Source of the DNA: Knoellia remsis
Lineage (GTDB): Bacteria > Actinomycetota > Actinomycetes > Actinomycetales > Dermatophilaceae
Direction of reading: 5' to 3'
Assembly: GCF_003002895.1 (NCBI RefSeq)
Contig: NZ_PVTI01000005.1
Location: 1 to 64,000, forward strand
Length of the DNA stretch: 64,000 bases
Below, piece after piece: positions 11,802-21,727 of this stretch. The position numbers and the translations under genes were made by a program. Position 1 is the stretch's first letter. Every line of letters begins with the position of its first letter. The notes below the pieces were generated by a model, which saw only the letters and a list, made by a program, of their open reading frames with translations, searched no databases and was not told the DNA's origin.

Positions 11802-12376
11802 GCCCTGACGCGCGCGGCGGCACCGGCGGCACCGACGGCACCCACGGCAGCAGCGTGTCCGGCGCGGGCCCGGTCGTCGTCCTCATCGGCCCGCCCGGCG
11901 CCGGCAAGACCACCATCGGCGAGGCGCTCGCCGGGCGGCTCGGCGTGGCCTTCCACGACACCGACGCCGCCGTCGAGGCCGACCGGGGGCGCACGATCTC
12001 GGACATCTTCGTCGTCGAGGGGGAGCCGGCGTTCCGGGCGCTGGAGCGTGCCGAGGTGGCCCGGGCAGTGGCTGAGGAGCGCGGTGTCGTGGCGCTCGGC
12101 GGCGGCGCGCCCATGGACCCACAGACGCAGTCGGTGCTGGCCGGTGTCGACGTCGTGTTTCTCGACGTCGGCATCGCGGACGCTGCCAAGCGGGTTGGGT
12201 TCGATGCGAGCCGGCCGCTGCTCGCGATCAACCCGCGCGCGGCATGGACGAAGCTCATGAACGAGCGCCGACCGACCTACGAAGCCGTGGCGACGCACCG
12301 CGTCGACACTGCCGGGCGCGGCGTCGAGGACGTCGTCGACGAGGTCGCCGGGCTGCTCGGGGAGCGTGAGCAGTGA
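11798..12376 (+). CDS. aroK: shikimate kinase
   Basis: Phosphorylates shikimate at the 3-OH. The 192-aa protein has a nonconserved Gly/Thr/Ser-rich N-terminal extension of about 22 residues, then Walker A GPPGAGKT (31-38), the shikimate-binding DTD motif, FRALE, GGGAP and a lid with RRPTYEAVA. The GTG at 11798 overlaps the aroC stop (GTGA); an adjacent GTG at 11795 is equally possible. The product of AroE is its substrate. Confidence 0.94.
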   Translation: MSPDARGGTGGTDGTHGSSVSGAGPVVVLIGPPGAGKTTIGEALAGRLGVAFHDTDAAVEADRGRTISDIFVVEGEPAFRALERAEVARAVAEERGVVALGGGAPMDPQTQSVLAGVDVVFLDVGIADAAKRVGFDASRPLLAINPRAAWTKLMNERRPTYEAVATHRVDTAGRGVEDVVDEVAGLLGEREQ

Positions 12377-13437
12377 GCGTCGTCAAGGTCGGCGACGTCT
12401 ATGACGTCGTCATCGAACCCGCTTGTGCCACAAGGGTTTCAGAGTTCATCGGCAACGGCGTGCAGCGCGCGCTCGTCGTCCACCCGGAGTCGATGCGCGC
12501 CTTGGGGGAGCGAGTCACCGCCGCGCTGCGCGACGTCGGGGTCGAGGCGTATGCCGCGAGCGTGCCGGACGCGGAGCCGGCCAAGACCGCTGCGGTCGCC
12601 GCGGACCTGTGGTCGCTGCTCGGACAGCACGGCTTCACCCGGACGGATGTCGTCGTCGGCGTCGGGGGAGGCACGGTCACCGACCTTGCCGGCTTCGTCG
12701 CGGCGACGTGGCTGCGGGGCGTGCCCGTGATCCAAGTGCCGACGACGTTGCTCGGCATGGTCGACGCCGCCGTCGGTGGCAAGACCGGCATCAACACGGC
12801 CGAGGGCAAGAACCTCGTAGGCTCCTTCCACGAGCCGCGGGTCGTGCTCTGCGACACCGACGTGCTCGCGACGCTGCCACAGGCCGACTGGGTCGCCGGG
12901 CTCGCCGAGGTCGTCAAGGCCGGCTTCATCGTCGACCCCGTGATCCTCGACCTCGTCGCCTCCGACCCCGCTGCCGCCGCGCGTGCGGACGGTCCGCACA
13001 CGGTCGAGCTCATCGAGCGTGCGATCCGGGTCAAGGCCGACGTCGTCGCCGCGGACCTGCGCGAGTCGTCACTGCGCGAGATCCTCAACTACGGCCACAC
13101 CTTCGGGCACGCTGTCGAGCAGGTCGAGCAGTTCACGATGCGCCACGGTGAGGCGGTCGCCATCGGCATGGTCTATGCAGCCGAGCTGGCCTGCGCCGCA
13201 GGCGTTCTCGACCGTTCCCTCGTCGACCGGCACCGGGAGGTGCTCACCTCGGTGGGGTTGCCGACGAGCTATGCGTCCGGGCGGTGGGCCGAGCTCGAGA
13301 CGGCCATGCGCCGCGACAAGAAGACCCGCGGGTCGATGCTCCGCTTCGTCGTCCTCGAGGACATCGCCCGACCCGTGCGGCTCGAGGGACCGGACGAGGA
13401 CTGGGTGCGCGCGGCATACGCCGCCATCTCGGGCTGA
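12373..13437 (+). CDS. aroB: 3-dehydroquinate synthase
   Basis: Converts DAHP to 3-dehydroquinate using NAD and a divalent metal. The 354-aa protein shows VGGGTVTDLAGFVAATW (NAD loop), PTTLLGMVDAAVGGKTG, GLAEVVKAGF, and the metal-ligand segments LNYGHTFGHAVE and HGEAVAIGM. The GTG start overlaps the aroK stop by 4 bp. An aroQ gene is not seen after it. Confidence 0.97.
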   Translation: MSVVKVGDVYDVVIEPACATRVSEFIGNGVQRALVVHPESMRALGERVTAALRDVGVEAYAASVPDAEPAKTAAVAADLWSLLGQHGFTRTDVVVGVGGGTVTDLAGFVAATWLRGVPVIQVPTTLLGMVDAAVGGKTGINTAEGKNLVGSFHEPRVVLCDTDVLATLPQADWVAGLAEVVKAGFIVDPVILDLVASDPAAAARADGPHTVELIERAIRVKADVVAADLRESSLREILNYGHTFGHAVEQVEQFTMRHGEAVAIGMVYAAELACAAGVLDRSLVDRHREVLTSVGLPTSYASGRWAELETAMRRDKKTRGSMLRFVVLEDIARPVRLEGPDEDWVRAAYAAISG

Positions 13438-13464
13438 CTCGCCCCGCGTGACGGCGTTCGGGTC

Positions 13465-13470
13465 TAGCGT
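13465..13470 (+). promoter_or_regulatory. -10 box of the acetyltransferase gene (leaderless)
   Basis: TAGCGT, then exactly 7 bases, then the ATG at 13478. There is no ribosome site. Confidence 0.5.
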
Positions 13471-13477
13471 CGGCACC

Positions 13478-14048
13478 ATGGCCTACACGACCCGGCTGCT
13501 CACGGCGGACACGTGGGATGCCTTCGCCTCGCTCGTCGAGGCGCACAACGGTGTGTGGGGCGGCTGCTGGTGCATCGGCTTCCACGCCGACGGCTTCCAG
13601 GGCTCGCCCGCGGCGAACCGGGACGCAAAACGCGCCCACGTCGACGCCGGCACGGTGCATCAGGTGCTCGTCTTCGACGGGCAGGAGTGCATCGGCTGGT
13701 GCCAGTTCGGGTCGCCGTCGGAGCTGCCGAACATCAAGAACCGCAAGAAGTACGACGCGGCCGAAGCGCCGGAGCCGTCGTGGCGGATCGGGTGCATCTT
13801 CACCGCGAGCAAGCGACGGGGAGAGGGTGTCGCCCGCGCCGCGGTCGAGGGGGCGTTGGCCGAGATCGCGCGTGCCGGGGGAGGCGCCGTCGAGGCCTAC
13901 CCCGAGCAGAGCGTCGACCGGAAGCCGCAGCGGGGATGCCTACTTCCACACCGGGCCGGAGGAGCTCTTCACGCAGTTCGGCTTCGTCCGGGACCGCCAG
14001 ATCGCCAAGTGGCGCTGGGTCATGAGTGCGCAGGTGGCGCCTGCATGA
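13478..14048 (+). pseudogene. GNAT-family acetyltransferase gene with a frameshift
   Basis: The first 150 codons encode an acetyltransferase-like protein (MAYTTRLLTADTWDAF, GGCWCIGFH, SKRRGEGVARAAVEGAL acetyl-CoA loop). At the G-run 13932-13935 the frame breaks: the family C-terminus GDAYFHTGPEELFTQFGF...KWRWVM continues one base out of frame and ends at 14048, whereas the unshifted frame turns into Arg/Gly-rich nonsense ending at 14104. Removing one G restores a normal protein. This may be a sequencing error, a real mutation or slippage. The 3' end overlaps the convergent gene by 29 bp. Confidence 0.75.
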
Positions 14049-15564
14049 GGTCCGTGATCTCGACCGAGCAGCTCGCGCTGAGCGCGCCCCAGCCGGGCTC
14101 GTAGGAGTAGACGTCGCGCAGCGGCGTGCCCGTGCGGTTGCCGTCGAGGAACTCGACGCAGTCGGCGTCGATGAGTCCGGGGTGTGCGACCCCGCACGCT
14201 TCGGACACCTTGAGCAGGTCGCGGCGCAGGGTGCGTAGGTAGTTCGCGACCCGCACCGACTTCAGCTCGGGGTCGAGGCCGTGCGCGAGCCAGCGGTCCT
14301 GGGTGGCGACGCCCGTGGGGCAACGGTCGGTGTGGCACTTCTGCGCCTGGATGCAGCCGAGCGCCATCATCGGCTCGCGAGCGACGTTGAGCAGGTCGGC
14401 CCCGAGCGCCAGGGCGACGAGCGCGTTGTCGGGCAACCCCAGCTTGCCGCTGCCGATGAAGGTGATGTCGTCGGTGAGGCCGGCCCGTGCGAAGGTGCAG
14501 TAGACCCGCGCGAACGCGATGCGGAAGGGCAGCGCCACGGTGTCGGTGAAGACGAGCGGCGCCGCACCGGTGCCGCCCTCGCCGCCGTCGATGGTAATGA
14601 AGTCGACGCCGCGAGAACGGTCCTGCATGCGGTTGGCGAGCTCGTCCCAGAACTCCGGCTCCCCGACGGCGGACTTGATGCCGACGGGCAGCCCGGTCTC
14701 GTCGGCGACCCGCTCGACGAAGTCGAGCATGCTGTCGACGTCGTGGAACTCGGCATGCCGCGACGGGCTGGCGCAGTCCACACCCATCGGTATGCCGCGG
14801 ATGCGGCTGATCTCCTCGGTGATCTTCGCGGCGGGCAGCAGTCCGCCGAGCCCGGGCTTGGCGCCCTGGCTCAGCTTCACCTCGATGGCACGCACCGGTG
14901 CGCTCTGCACGAGGTCCTTGAGTCGGGCCATGTCGAAGCGCCCCTGCTCGTCACGGCAGCCGAAGTAGGCCGTGCCGATCTGGAAGACGATGTCGCCGCC
15001 GTGGCGGTGGTGGTCGGAGAGGGCGCCCTCGCCGGTGTTGTGCAGGGCACCGGCGAGCTTCGCTCCCTTGTTGAGGCCTTCGATCGCCGGCCCCGAGAGG
15101 GATCCGAAGCTCATGCCCGAGATGTTGACGATCGAGTTCGGGCGGAACGCCTGCCGGCGCCCGCGCGGTCCGCCGAGGACCTTCGCACCGGGGAGCCACA
15201 CGTCGTCGTCCGCGCCGTGGGCGACCGCGGTCGACGGGGCCGGACCGGCGAAGGTGCGGTGCTTGATGACGACGTAGCCCTCGGTGTTCTCGACGTCGTT
15301 GTCGGTGCCGAAGCCGGTGTAGTTGTTCTCGAGCTTCGCCGACGCATAGACCCAGGAGCGCTGGTCGCGCGAGAACGGCCGTTCGGCGTCGTTGCTCGAG
15401 ATGATGTACTGCCGCAGCTCGGGACCGATCTTCTCGAGGAAGTAGCGGGCGTGCGCGATGACGGGGAAGTTGCGCTTGAGTGACTGCTTCTTCTGGGTGA
15501 GGTCGCGCACCGCGACGCCGGCCACGCCGACGACGGCGGCGCCGAGGAGAGACTTCGCCTTCAT
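14020..15564 (-). CDS. FMN-binding glutamate-synthase-family protein
   Basis: A 514-aa protein related to the FMN and iron-sulfur part of the large subunit of glutamate synthase, without amidotransferase or GXGXG domains. A hydrophobic helix at residues 6-20 suggests a membrane anchor. The catalytic barrel shows SFGSLSG, GVDCASPSRHAEF, IDGGEGGTGAAP and the 3Fe-4S ligand set CIQAQKCHTDRCPTG (C-x5-C-x4-C). Stand-alone members are poorly characterised; electron donor and substrate are not readable. CAGACT seven bases before the ATG could be a -10 box, predicting a leaderless mRNA. Confidence 0.85.
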   Translation of the reverse strand: MKAKSLLGAAVVGVAGVAVRDLTQKKQSLKRNFPVIAHARYFLEKIGPELRQYIISSNDAERPFSRDQRSWVYASAKLENNYTGFGTDNDVENTEGYVVIKHRTFAGPAPSTAVAHGADDDVWLPGAKVLGGPRGRRQAFRPNSIVNISGMSFGSLSGPAIEGLNKGAKLAGALHNTGEGALSDHHRHGGDIVFQIGTAYFGCRDEQGRFDMARLKDLVQSAPVRAIEVKLSQGAKPGLGGLLPAAKITEEISRIRGIPMGVDCASPSRHAEFHDVDSMLDFVERVADETGLPVGIKSAVGEPEFWDELANRMQDRSRGVDFITIDGGEGGTGAAPLVFTDTVALPFRIAFARVYCTFARAGLTDDITFIGSGKLGLPDNALVALALGADLLNVAREPMMALGCIQAQKCHTDRCPTGVATQDRWLAHGLDPELKSVRVANYLRTLRRDLLKVSEACGVAHPGLIDADCVEFLDGNRTGTPLRDVYSYEPGWGALSASCSVEITDLMQAPPAHS

Positions 15565-15650
15565 GCTTCGCAGTCTGCCCTTTCGGGGTCCACAGCGGGT
15601 GGACAGCGCACTCATGGCGAAGGGCGCGCTGCCGGGTGGATGGTTCTGTC

Positions 15651-16523
15651 ATGACGACCTCCGACCAGCCCCACGCCGACCATCCCCACCCCGACCATGA
15701 CCGCGGCCTCGAGTTCGACGTCGCCACGCTGCTGGGCCGGCGGCGGGCCCTCGGGCTGCTCGGCGGCGTCGGCCTCGCCGCCTTCGCCGGCTGCTCCGGC
15801 ACCGGCACCAGCAACCCCGGCACCACCGGTGCCACGACCGGCACCTCAACGGGGACACCGACGTCCCCGACTGCCACGGGGTCCGGCTCCACCGTGAGCA
15901 CCGAGATCCCCGACGAGACCGGCGGCCCCTTCCCGGGCGACGGGAGCAACGGCGTCAACGTCCTCGACGACTCCGGCATCGTCCGGTCGGACCTCACCTC
16001 GTCCTTCGGCACGTCGACGACGCGCGCCGAAGGCGTGCCGCTCACCGTGAACCTCACCGTCACTGACAGCGCCAACGGGTATGCCGCGATGCCGGGTGCT
16101 GCGGTCTACCTGTGGCACTGCGACCGGGACGGCAACTACTCGATGTACTCCCGGGGCGTCGAGGACGAGAATTACCTGCGCGGTGTGCAGCCCACGAGCG
16201 ACGACGGGACGGCGACCTTCACGACGATCTTCCCCGCGGCCTACAGCGGACGGTGGCCGCACATCCACTTCGAGGTCTACCGGTCGACCGACGAGGCGAC
16301 GAGCAGCGGGCAGATCGTCAAGACCTCGCAGCTCGCGCTCCCACAAGCGGTCTGCGAGGCGGTGTACGCGACGCCCGGCTACGAGCAGAGCGTCGCGAAC
16401 CTCGCCGGCACGAGCCTCAGCTCGGACATAGTCTTCCGGGACGACGGCGCCGTCCACCAGCTCGCGACCGTGACGGGCGACGTCACCTCGGGCTACACGG
16501 CGAACCTCACCATCGGCGTCTGA
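15651..16523 (+). CDS. exported intradiol ring-cleavage dioxygenase-like protein
   Basis: A 290-aa protein. A His/Asp-rich N-terminus is followed by a Tat-type signal (GRRRALGLLGG, residues 30-39) and a weak lipobox ending in Cys48, then a Thr/Gly/Ser linker of about 45 residues. The C-terminal domain has the intradiol dioxygenase metal-site strands: AVYLWHCDRDGNYSMYSRG and GRWPHIHFEVY, giving Tyr and His ligands for Fe(III). Cell-surface members of this group exist in actinobacteria with unclear substrates. The ATG at 15651 has GGTGGA upstream. It is divergent from the glutamate-synthase-like gene. Confidence 0.88.
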   Translation: MTTSDQPHADHPHPDHDRGLEFDVATLLGRRRALGLLGGVGLAAFAGCSGTGTSNPGTTGATTGTSTGTPTSPTATGSGSTVSTEIPDETGGPFPGDGSNGVNVLDDSGIVRSDLTSSFGTSTTRAEGVPLTVNLTVTDSANGYAAMPGAAVYLWHCDRDGNYSMYSRGVEDENYLRGVQPTSDDGTATFTTIFPAAYSGRWPHIHFEVYRSTDEATSSGQIVKTSQLALPQAVCEAVYATPGYEQSVANLAGTSLSSDIVFRDDGAVHQLATVTGDVTSGYTANLTIGV

Positions 16524-16546
16524 GGCCGCGGCGGCCGGGACCGCCC

Positions 16547-16552
16547 TAGACT
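16547..16552 (+). promoter_or_regulatory. -10 box of the NYN gene (leaderless)
   Basis: TAGACT, 7 bases, then ATG at 16560. There is no ribosome site. Confidence 0.55.
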
Positions 16553-16559
16553 CGCGGCC

Positions 16560-17141
16560 ATGGCCGACGACGACACGACCGACGAGCCGGTGCTCACCTA
16601 CGTTCTCGTCGACGGCGAGAACATCGACGCGACCCTCGGCACCTCGATCCTCGGCCGCCGGCCCCAGCCGGAGGAGCGCCCCCGCTGGGACCGGCTCCTC
16701 GCCTTCGCCAAGGACCGCTGGGAGCAGGACGTGCGCGGCCTGTTCTTCCTCAACGCGACCCAGGGCATGCCGATGCCGTTCATCCAGGCGCTCAAGGCGC
16801 TCGGGTTCGAGCCGGTACCGCTCTCGGGTGACCCCGACATCAAGGTCGTCGACGTCGCCATCCAGCGGACCTTGCGCGCCATCGCCCGGCGGGACGCCGA
16901 CGTCATGCTCGTCAGCCACGACGGCGACTTCCTCGACGAGGTCGAGGCGCTGCTCGAGCAGGACGACCGGCGGGTCGGGCTGATGGCTTTCCGCGAGTTC
17001 CGCAACAGCGGGTTCGCCGCACTGGAGTCCGACGGGCTCGAGATGTTCGACCTCGAGTTCGACGTCAAGGCGTTCACGTCGCGACTGCCGCGCATCCGGG
17101 TCATCCCCATCGACGAGTTCGACCCCGCGCAGTTCCTCTGA
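16560..17141 (+). CDS. NYN (PIN-like) domain protein
   Basis: A 193-aa protein with the NYN nuclease fold: LVDGENID near the N-terminus (first acidic residue), [12 protein letters not shown], and [16 protein letters not shown] with the later acidic residues. These positions match the metal-binding site of PIN-like RNases, so RNA cleavage is likely but the target is unknown. It lies just upstream of efp in its own short transcription unit with a leaderless-type promoter. Confidence 0.85.
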   Translation: MADDDTTDEPVLTYVLVDGENIDATLGTSILGRRPQPEERPRWDRLLAFAKDRWEQDVRGLFFLNATQGMPMPFIQALKALGFEPVPLSGDPDIKVVDVAIQRTLRAIARRDADVMLVSHDGDFLDEVEALLEQDDRRVGLMAFREFRNSGFAALESDGLEMFDLEFDVKAFTSRLPRIRVIPIDEFDPAQFL

Positions 17142-17187
17142 GCCTCGCGCCGTCGTGGGTGATTCGGGGGAGCGGCACGCCCACGGA

Positions 17188-17193
17188 TAGACT
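17188..17193 (+). promoter_or_regulatory. likely efp -10 box
   Basis: TAGACT about 100 bases before the efp start, in the 155-bp gap after the NYN gene. It would give a leader of about 95 nt. Confidence 0.45.
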
Positions 17194-17296
17194 CGCCCGC
17201 GATCCCCAGCCCGGCACCCAGGCGCCGGCGACTCGCGAGGCGCGTGGACGGCATACGCACGCCTCGTCTCCACCACAGCGGAAAGTGACCTCACTC

Positions 17297-17857
17297 GTGG
17301 CATCGACCAACGACCTCAAGAACGGCCTCGTCCTCAACCTCGAGGGCCAGCTCTGGACCGTCGTCGAGTTCCAGCACGTCAAGCCCGGCAAGGGCCCGGC
17401 CTTCGTGCGGACCAAGCTCAAGAACGTCCTCTCCGGCAAGGTCGTCGACAAGACCTTCAACGCGGGCGTCAAGGTCGAGACGGCCAACGTCGACAAGCGC
17501 AACATGACCTACCTCTACAACGACGGCACCGACTTCGTGTTCATGGACCCCGACACCTATGACCAGATCGCGGTGACGCCGCAGATCGTCGGGGACGCGG
17601 CGAAGTTCATGCTCGAGAACCAGGAGGCGACCGTCGCCCGCCACGACGGCAACGTTCTCTTCATCGAGCTGCCCGCGTCGGTCGTCCTCGAGATCCAGTA
17701 CACCGAGCCGGGCCTGCAGGGCGACCGCTCCACCGGCGGCACGAAGCCGGCGACCCTCGAGACCGGTGCCGAGATCGGCGTCCCGCTCTTCCTCAACACC
17801 GGCGACAAGGTCAAGGTGGACACCCGCGACGGGTCCTACCTCGGCCGCGTCAACTGA
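17297..17857 (+). CDS. efp: translation elongation factor P
   Basis: Relieves ribosome stalling at polyproline. The 186-aa protein is full length with the KOW-like N-domain and two OB domains. The P-site tip loop reads KPGKGPAF, the variant with an extra Pro after the Lys-Gly typical of actinobacterial EF-P; no lysylation or rhamnosylation enzyme is evident in the window. The GTG at 17297 ([10 protein letters not shown]) matches the family start; GGAAAG lies 11 bases upstream. nusB follows after 15 bp. Confidence 0.97.
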   Translation: MASTNDLKNGLVLNLEGQLWTVVEFQHVKPGKGPAFVRTKLKNVLSGKVVDKTFNAGVKVETANVDKRNMTYLYNDGTDFVFMDPDTYDQIAVTPQIVGDAAKFMLENQEATVARHDGNVLFIELPASVVLEIQYTEPGLQGDRSTGGTKPATLETGAEIGVPLFLNTGDKVKVDTRDGSYLGRVN

Positions 17858-17872
17858 CGCGGCGGCCGCCGC

Positions 17873-18286
17873 ATGGCTGCACGCACCAAGGCGCGCAAAC
17901 GCGCCGTCGACCTGCTCTTCGAGGCCGAGCAGCGGGGCGTCAACGCGAGCGAGCTGCTGCGTGAGCGGCTCGCGGCACCGGTGACCGAGGCGCCGCTGTC
18001 GGAGTTCACGGCCGACCTCGTCACGGGCGTCGTCGAGAACTGGACGCAGATCAACGACCTGCTCACGACGTACTCGCAGGGCTGGTCGCTCGAGCGGATG
18101 CCCGCCGTCGACCGCGCCATCCTGCGGCTTGGTGCGTTCGAGGTGCTGTTCGGGCAGGACGTGCCCGAGGGCGTTGCGATCTCAGAGGCGGTCGCGCTCG
18201 CGACCGAGCTGTCGACCGACGACAGCCCGAAGTTCGTCAACGGGCTCCTCGCCCGCCTTGCCGAGGTCAAGCCGACCCTGGCGTGA
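17873..18286 (+). CDS. nusB: transcription antitermination protein NusB
   Basis: Binds boxA RNA with NusE during rRNA transcription. The 137-aa all-helical protein begins ARTKARKRAVDLLFEAEQRG and ends near SPKFVNGLLARLAE, both family signatures. It follows efp, the usual actinobacterial pairing. A second NusB-like domain occurs at the N-terminus of RsmB in this window. Confidence 0.96.
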   Translation: MAARTKARKRAVDLLFEAEQRGVNASELLRERLAAPVTEAPLSEFTADLVTGVVENWTQINDLLTTYSQGWSLERMPAVDRAILRLGAFEVLFGQDVPEGVAISEAVALATELSTDDSPKFVNGLLARLAEVKPTLA

Positions 18287-18299
18287 TCTCCTCGCTCTG

Positions 18300-18788
18300 A
18301 TGGGCTCGATCCGCTTCGCAACGGCCGCCGACCTGCCCGGGTTGGCGGCCGTCGAGGCGTCCGGGGACGCGCTCTCCGAGACGGTCTTTGGGCCGCTGGA
18401 CTGGCCGCCGCCGGCGACGGGGGAGTGGCGGGCGGCCCAACCTGGATTCCTGCTCGTGACCGGCGACCCGGTCGTGGGGTTTGCGCACGTGCTGGTGATC
18501 GAGGGGCACTGGCACCTCGAGCAGCTCGTCGTCGACCCGGCCCACGGTCGCCGCGGTCTTGGGTCGGCACTGCTCGATGCCGTATGCCGTGAGGTCGCCT
18601 CCCGCGGTGGGGAGTCGGTAACCCTGCGGACGTATGCCGACGTGCCGTGGAACGCGCCGTTCTATGCCCGGCACGGGTTCACCGAGGTCGCGTCGGAGCC
18701 GGCCTGGATGGCGCCGCTGCGAGCGACCGAGGAGCGGATCGGGCTCATGCGCCACGGGCGCAGGATCGCCATGCACCGCGAGTGCTAG
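18300..18788 (+). CDS. GNAT-family N-acetyltransferase
   Basis: A 162-aa protein with the GNAT fold. The acetyl-CoA binding segment is LEQLVVDPAHGRRGLGSALL, followed by ASRGGESVTLRTYADVPWNAPFYARHGFTEV. The substrate cannot be predicted. The start at 18300 gives a complete first strand (GSIRFATAADLPGL). It lies 13 bp after nusB and just before the toxin-antitoxin promoter. Confidence 0.87.
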   Translation: MGSIRFATAADLPGLAAVEASGDALSETVFGPLDWPPPATGEWRAAQPGFLLVTGDPVVGFAHVLVIEGHWHLEQLVVDPAHGRRGLGSALLDAVCREVASRGGESVTLRTYADVPWNAPFYARHGFTEVASEPAWMAPLRATEERIGLMRHGRRIAMHREC

Positions 18789-18809
18789 CATTGCTGTCAC
18801 TCTGACAGC
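18786..18809 (+). promoter_or_regulatory. promoter and operator of the first toxin-antitoxin pair
   Basis: TAGCAT (18786-18791) is a candidate -10 box. GCTGTCA-CTC-TGACAGC (18793-18809) is a perfect 7+7 palindrome that would cover the transcription start, the expected place for self-repression by a ribbon-helix-helix antitoxin. A ribosome site GAGGTGATG follows before the ATG at 18823. Confidence 0.7.
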
Positions 18810-18822
18810 GAGGTGATGGCGC

Positions 18823-19080
18823 ATGGGGACACTGACGATCCGCAAGGTCGACGACGACGTGAAGCGCCGCCTCCAGGTGCGGGCTGCGCGCAACGGTCGG
18901 TCCATGGAGGCGGAGGTGCGAGCGATCCTCGACGAGGCCGTGGCCGAGGGCGACGGTCCGGAGCGAGAGCCGACGCTCGGCGAGGTCATGGCTGAGTTCC
19001 GAGCTCGTACAGGTGGAGTCGATCTCGAGCTACCGCCACGCGAGGACTTCGACGACCATCGCGTGCCCGACTTCTCGTGA
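18823..19080 (+). CDS. FitA/VapB-type ribbon-helix-helix antitoxin
   Basis: An 85-aa protein. Residues 3-40 (GTLTIRKVDDDVKRRLQVRA, then NGRSMEAEVRAILDEAV) form a ribbon-helix-helix DNA-binding domain of the FitA type. The C-terminal 40 residues are acidic and would wrap and block the toxin. The start is supported by GAGGTGATG. It overlaps the toxin gene by 4 bp, as usual for these modules. Confidence 0.9.
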   Translation: MGTLTIRKVDDDVKRRLQVRAARNGRSMEAEVRAILDEAVAEGDGPEREPTLGEVMAEFRARTGGVDLELPPREDFDDHRVPDFS

Positions 19081-19496
19081 TCATCCTCGACACCAACGTC
19101 GTCTCCGAGACGATGCGTCCGGCACCCGATCCACGAGTGATCGCATGGATCGACGCGCTGTCGTGGCGCGACAGCCACATCACCGTGATCACGGCCGGGG
19201 AGCTGTGGCAGGGAGTGTTCGGCTTGCCGCCCGGGCGGCGACGCGACGTGGTCGGTGAGAAGGTCGACCTCGCCCTCATGAGCTACGAGGGGCGCGTGGC
19301 GCCAGTCGATGACCGGGCGGCGCCACACTTCGCCCAGATTCGGGCCGACCGGAGACGTGCCGGTCGCCCGATCAGGACGAGTGATGCGTGGATCGCGGCG
19401 GTGTGCCGCCGGTACGACGTGCCGCTGGCGACACGGAACGTCACGGACTTCGACGGGACCGGCATCGCCGTCGTCAACCCGTGGGACGGCCCCTGA
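19077..19496 (+). CDS. FitB/VapC-type PIN-domain toxin
   Basis: A 139-aa PIN-domain RNase. The acidic metal-binding residues are visible: Asp5 in IILDTNVVSE, Glu42 in TAGELWQG, Asp103 in RTSDAWIAA and the final acidic residue in ATRNVTDFDG (about 124). It probably cleaves a specific RNA when the antitoxin is degraded. The GTG start overlaps the antitoxin stop (GTGA). Confidence 0.92.
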   Translation: MIILDTNVVSETMRPAPDPRVIAWIDALSWRDSHITVITAGELWQGVFGLPPGRRRDVVGEKVDLALMSYEGRVAPVDDRAAPHFAQIRADRRRAGRPIRTSDAWIAAVCRRYDVPLATRNVTDFDGTGIAVVNPWDGP

Positions 19497-19567
19497 CTGG
19501 ACTGTCGCGACTGGGGTCGCCCCCAGAGCTGGCGGACCCACCGACATGCAATAGCGACCTGGGCCGG

Positions 19568-19620
19568 CCCGCCCGTACCCAGTTCAGACAGCGATGCCCG
19601 GCGGGCGGGGTGCAATTGCA
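19568..19620 (+). terminator. inverted repeat after the toxin gene
   Basis: CCCGCCCG (19568-19575) and CGGGCGGG (19602-19609) can pair; a perfect palindrome TGCAATTGCA follows at 19611-19620. It may end the toxin-antitoxin transcript. The rest of 19497-19710 shows no gene. Confidence 0.35.
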
Positions 19621-19710
19621 CGTCCGTCGGTCCGGCGGCACCTGCGAGCGGACGACCAGGCGAGCCGGCCGCGTGGGCGCGCGGACGGCATACGGACGAA
19701 CGAGCGCGAC

Positions 19711-19887
19711 TCAGCCCGTGGCGGACGGGACGCGCGCGCCGAAGACGACCTCGGGCCACGCGGCCCGGGCGAGCCAGGCACGGTAGGTGTCGGCGTCGGC
19801 GTCACGCGGCGGGAAGAGCGGGGCCGGCGAGGTCGCGCACGCCTGCGTGGGGGTGATGGTTGCGGTGGAGCTGGGCTCGGGGTGCAC
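19711..19887 (-). CDS. small 58-aa protein of unknown function
   Basis: A leftward GTG-initiated frame with an excellent GGAGG site 4 bases upstream. The product starts MHPEPSSTATITPTQACATS, continues PLFPPRDADADTYRAWLARA and ends ARVPSATG. It has one Cys, no membrane helix and a probable short amphipathic helix (TYRAWLARAAW). Codon use is GC-rich at third positions, as in real genes here. I do not recognise the family. An AT-rich segment with inverted repeats lies upstream (19930-19973), suggesting regulated expression. Confidence 0.6.
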   Translation of the reverse strand: MHPEPSSTATITPTQACATSPAPLFPPRDADADTYRAWLARAAWPEVVFGARVPSATG

Positions 19888-19929
19888 GCTGCCTCCTTCG
19901 GCGTCGCGGTGGGTGGTGACAACGCCGCA

Positions 19930-19973
19930 ATTACATCACGTCATGTTTAGATGGACATAGCGACTGCTTATGT
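19930..19973 (-). promoter_or_regulatory. AT-rich control region of the 58-aa gene
   Basis: TGTAAT on minus (19935-19930) is a candidate -10 box. ACAT-C-ACGT-C-ATGT (19933-19946) is symmetric except for two bases, and ACATA (19955-19959) faces TATGT (19969-19973) across 9 bases. This cluster of ACAT/ATGT half-sites is unusually AT-rich for this chromosome and looks like an operator for an unidentified repressor. Confidence 0.45.
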
Positions 19974-20043
19974 GTCTCGTGGTGTGGGACGCCGGCTTCC
20001 TCGTCTCGGCGGGGCGGGTTCGGGACCCCGTTGGCGGGCCCGC

Positions 20044-21723
<1,680 letters not shown>

Positions 21724-21727
<4 letters not shown>

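Noticed and set aside
13478-14104. GNAT gene ending at 14104 in the original frame
   Set aside because: After about residue 152 the frame turns into Arg/Gly-rich shadow sequence, while the conserved C-terminus continues in another frame.
19594-19950. 118-aa rightward frame in the toxin-pyrR gap
   Set aside because: Arg/Gly-rich, no ribosome site; the opposite strand has the better-supported 58-aa gene.
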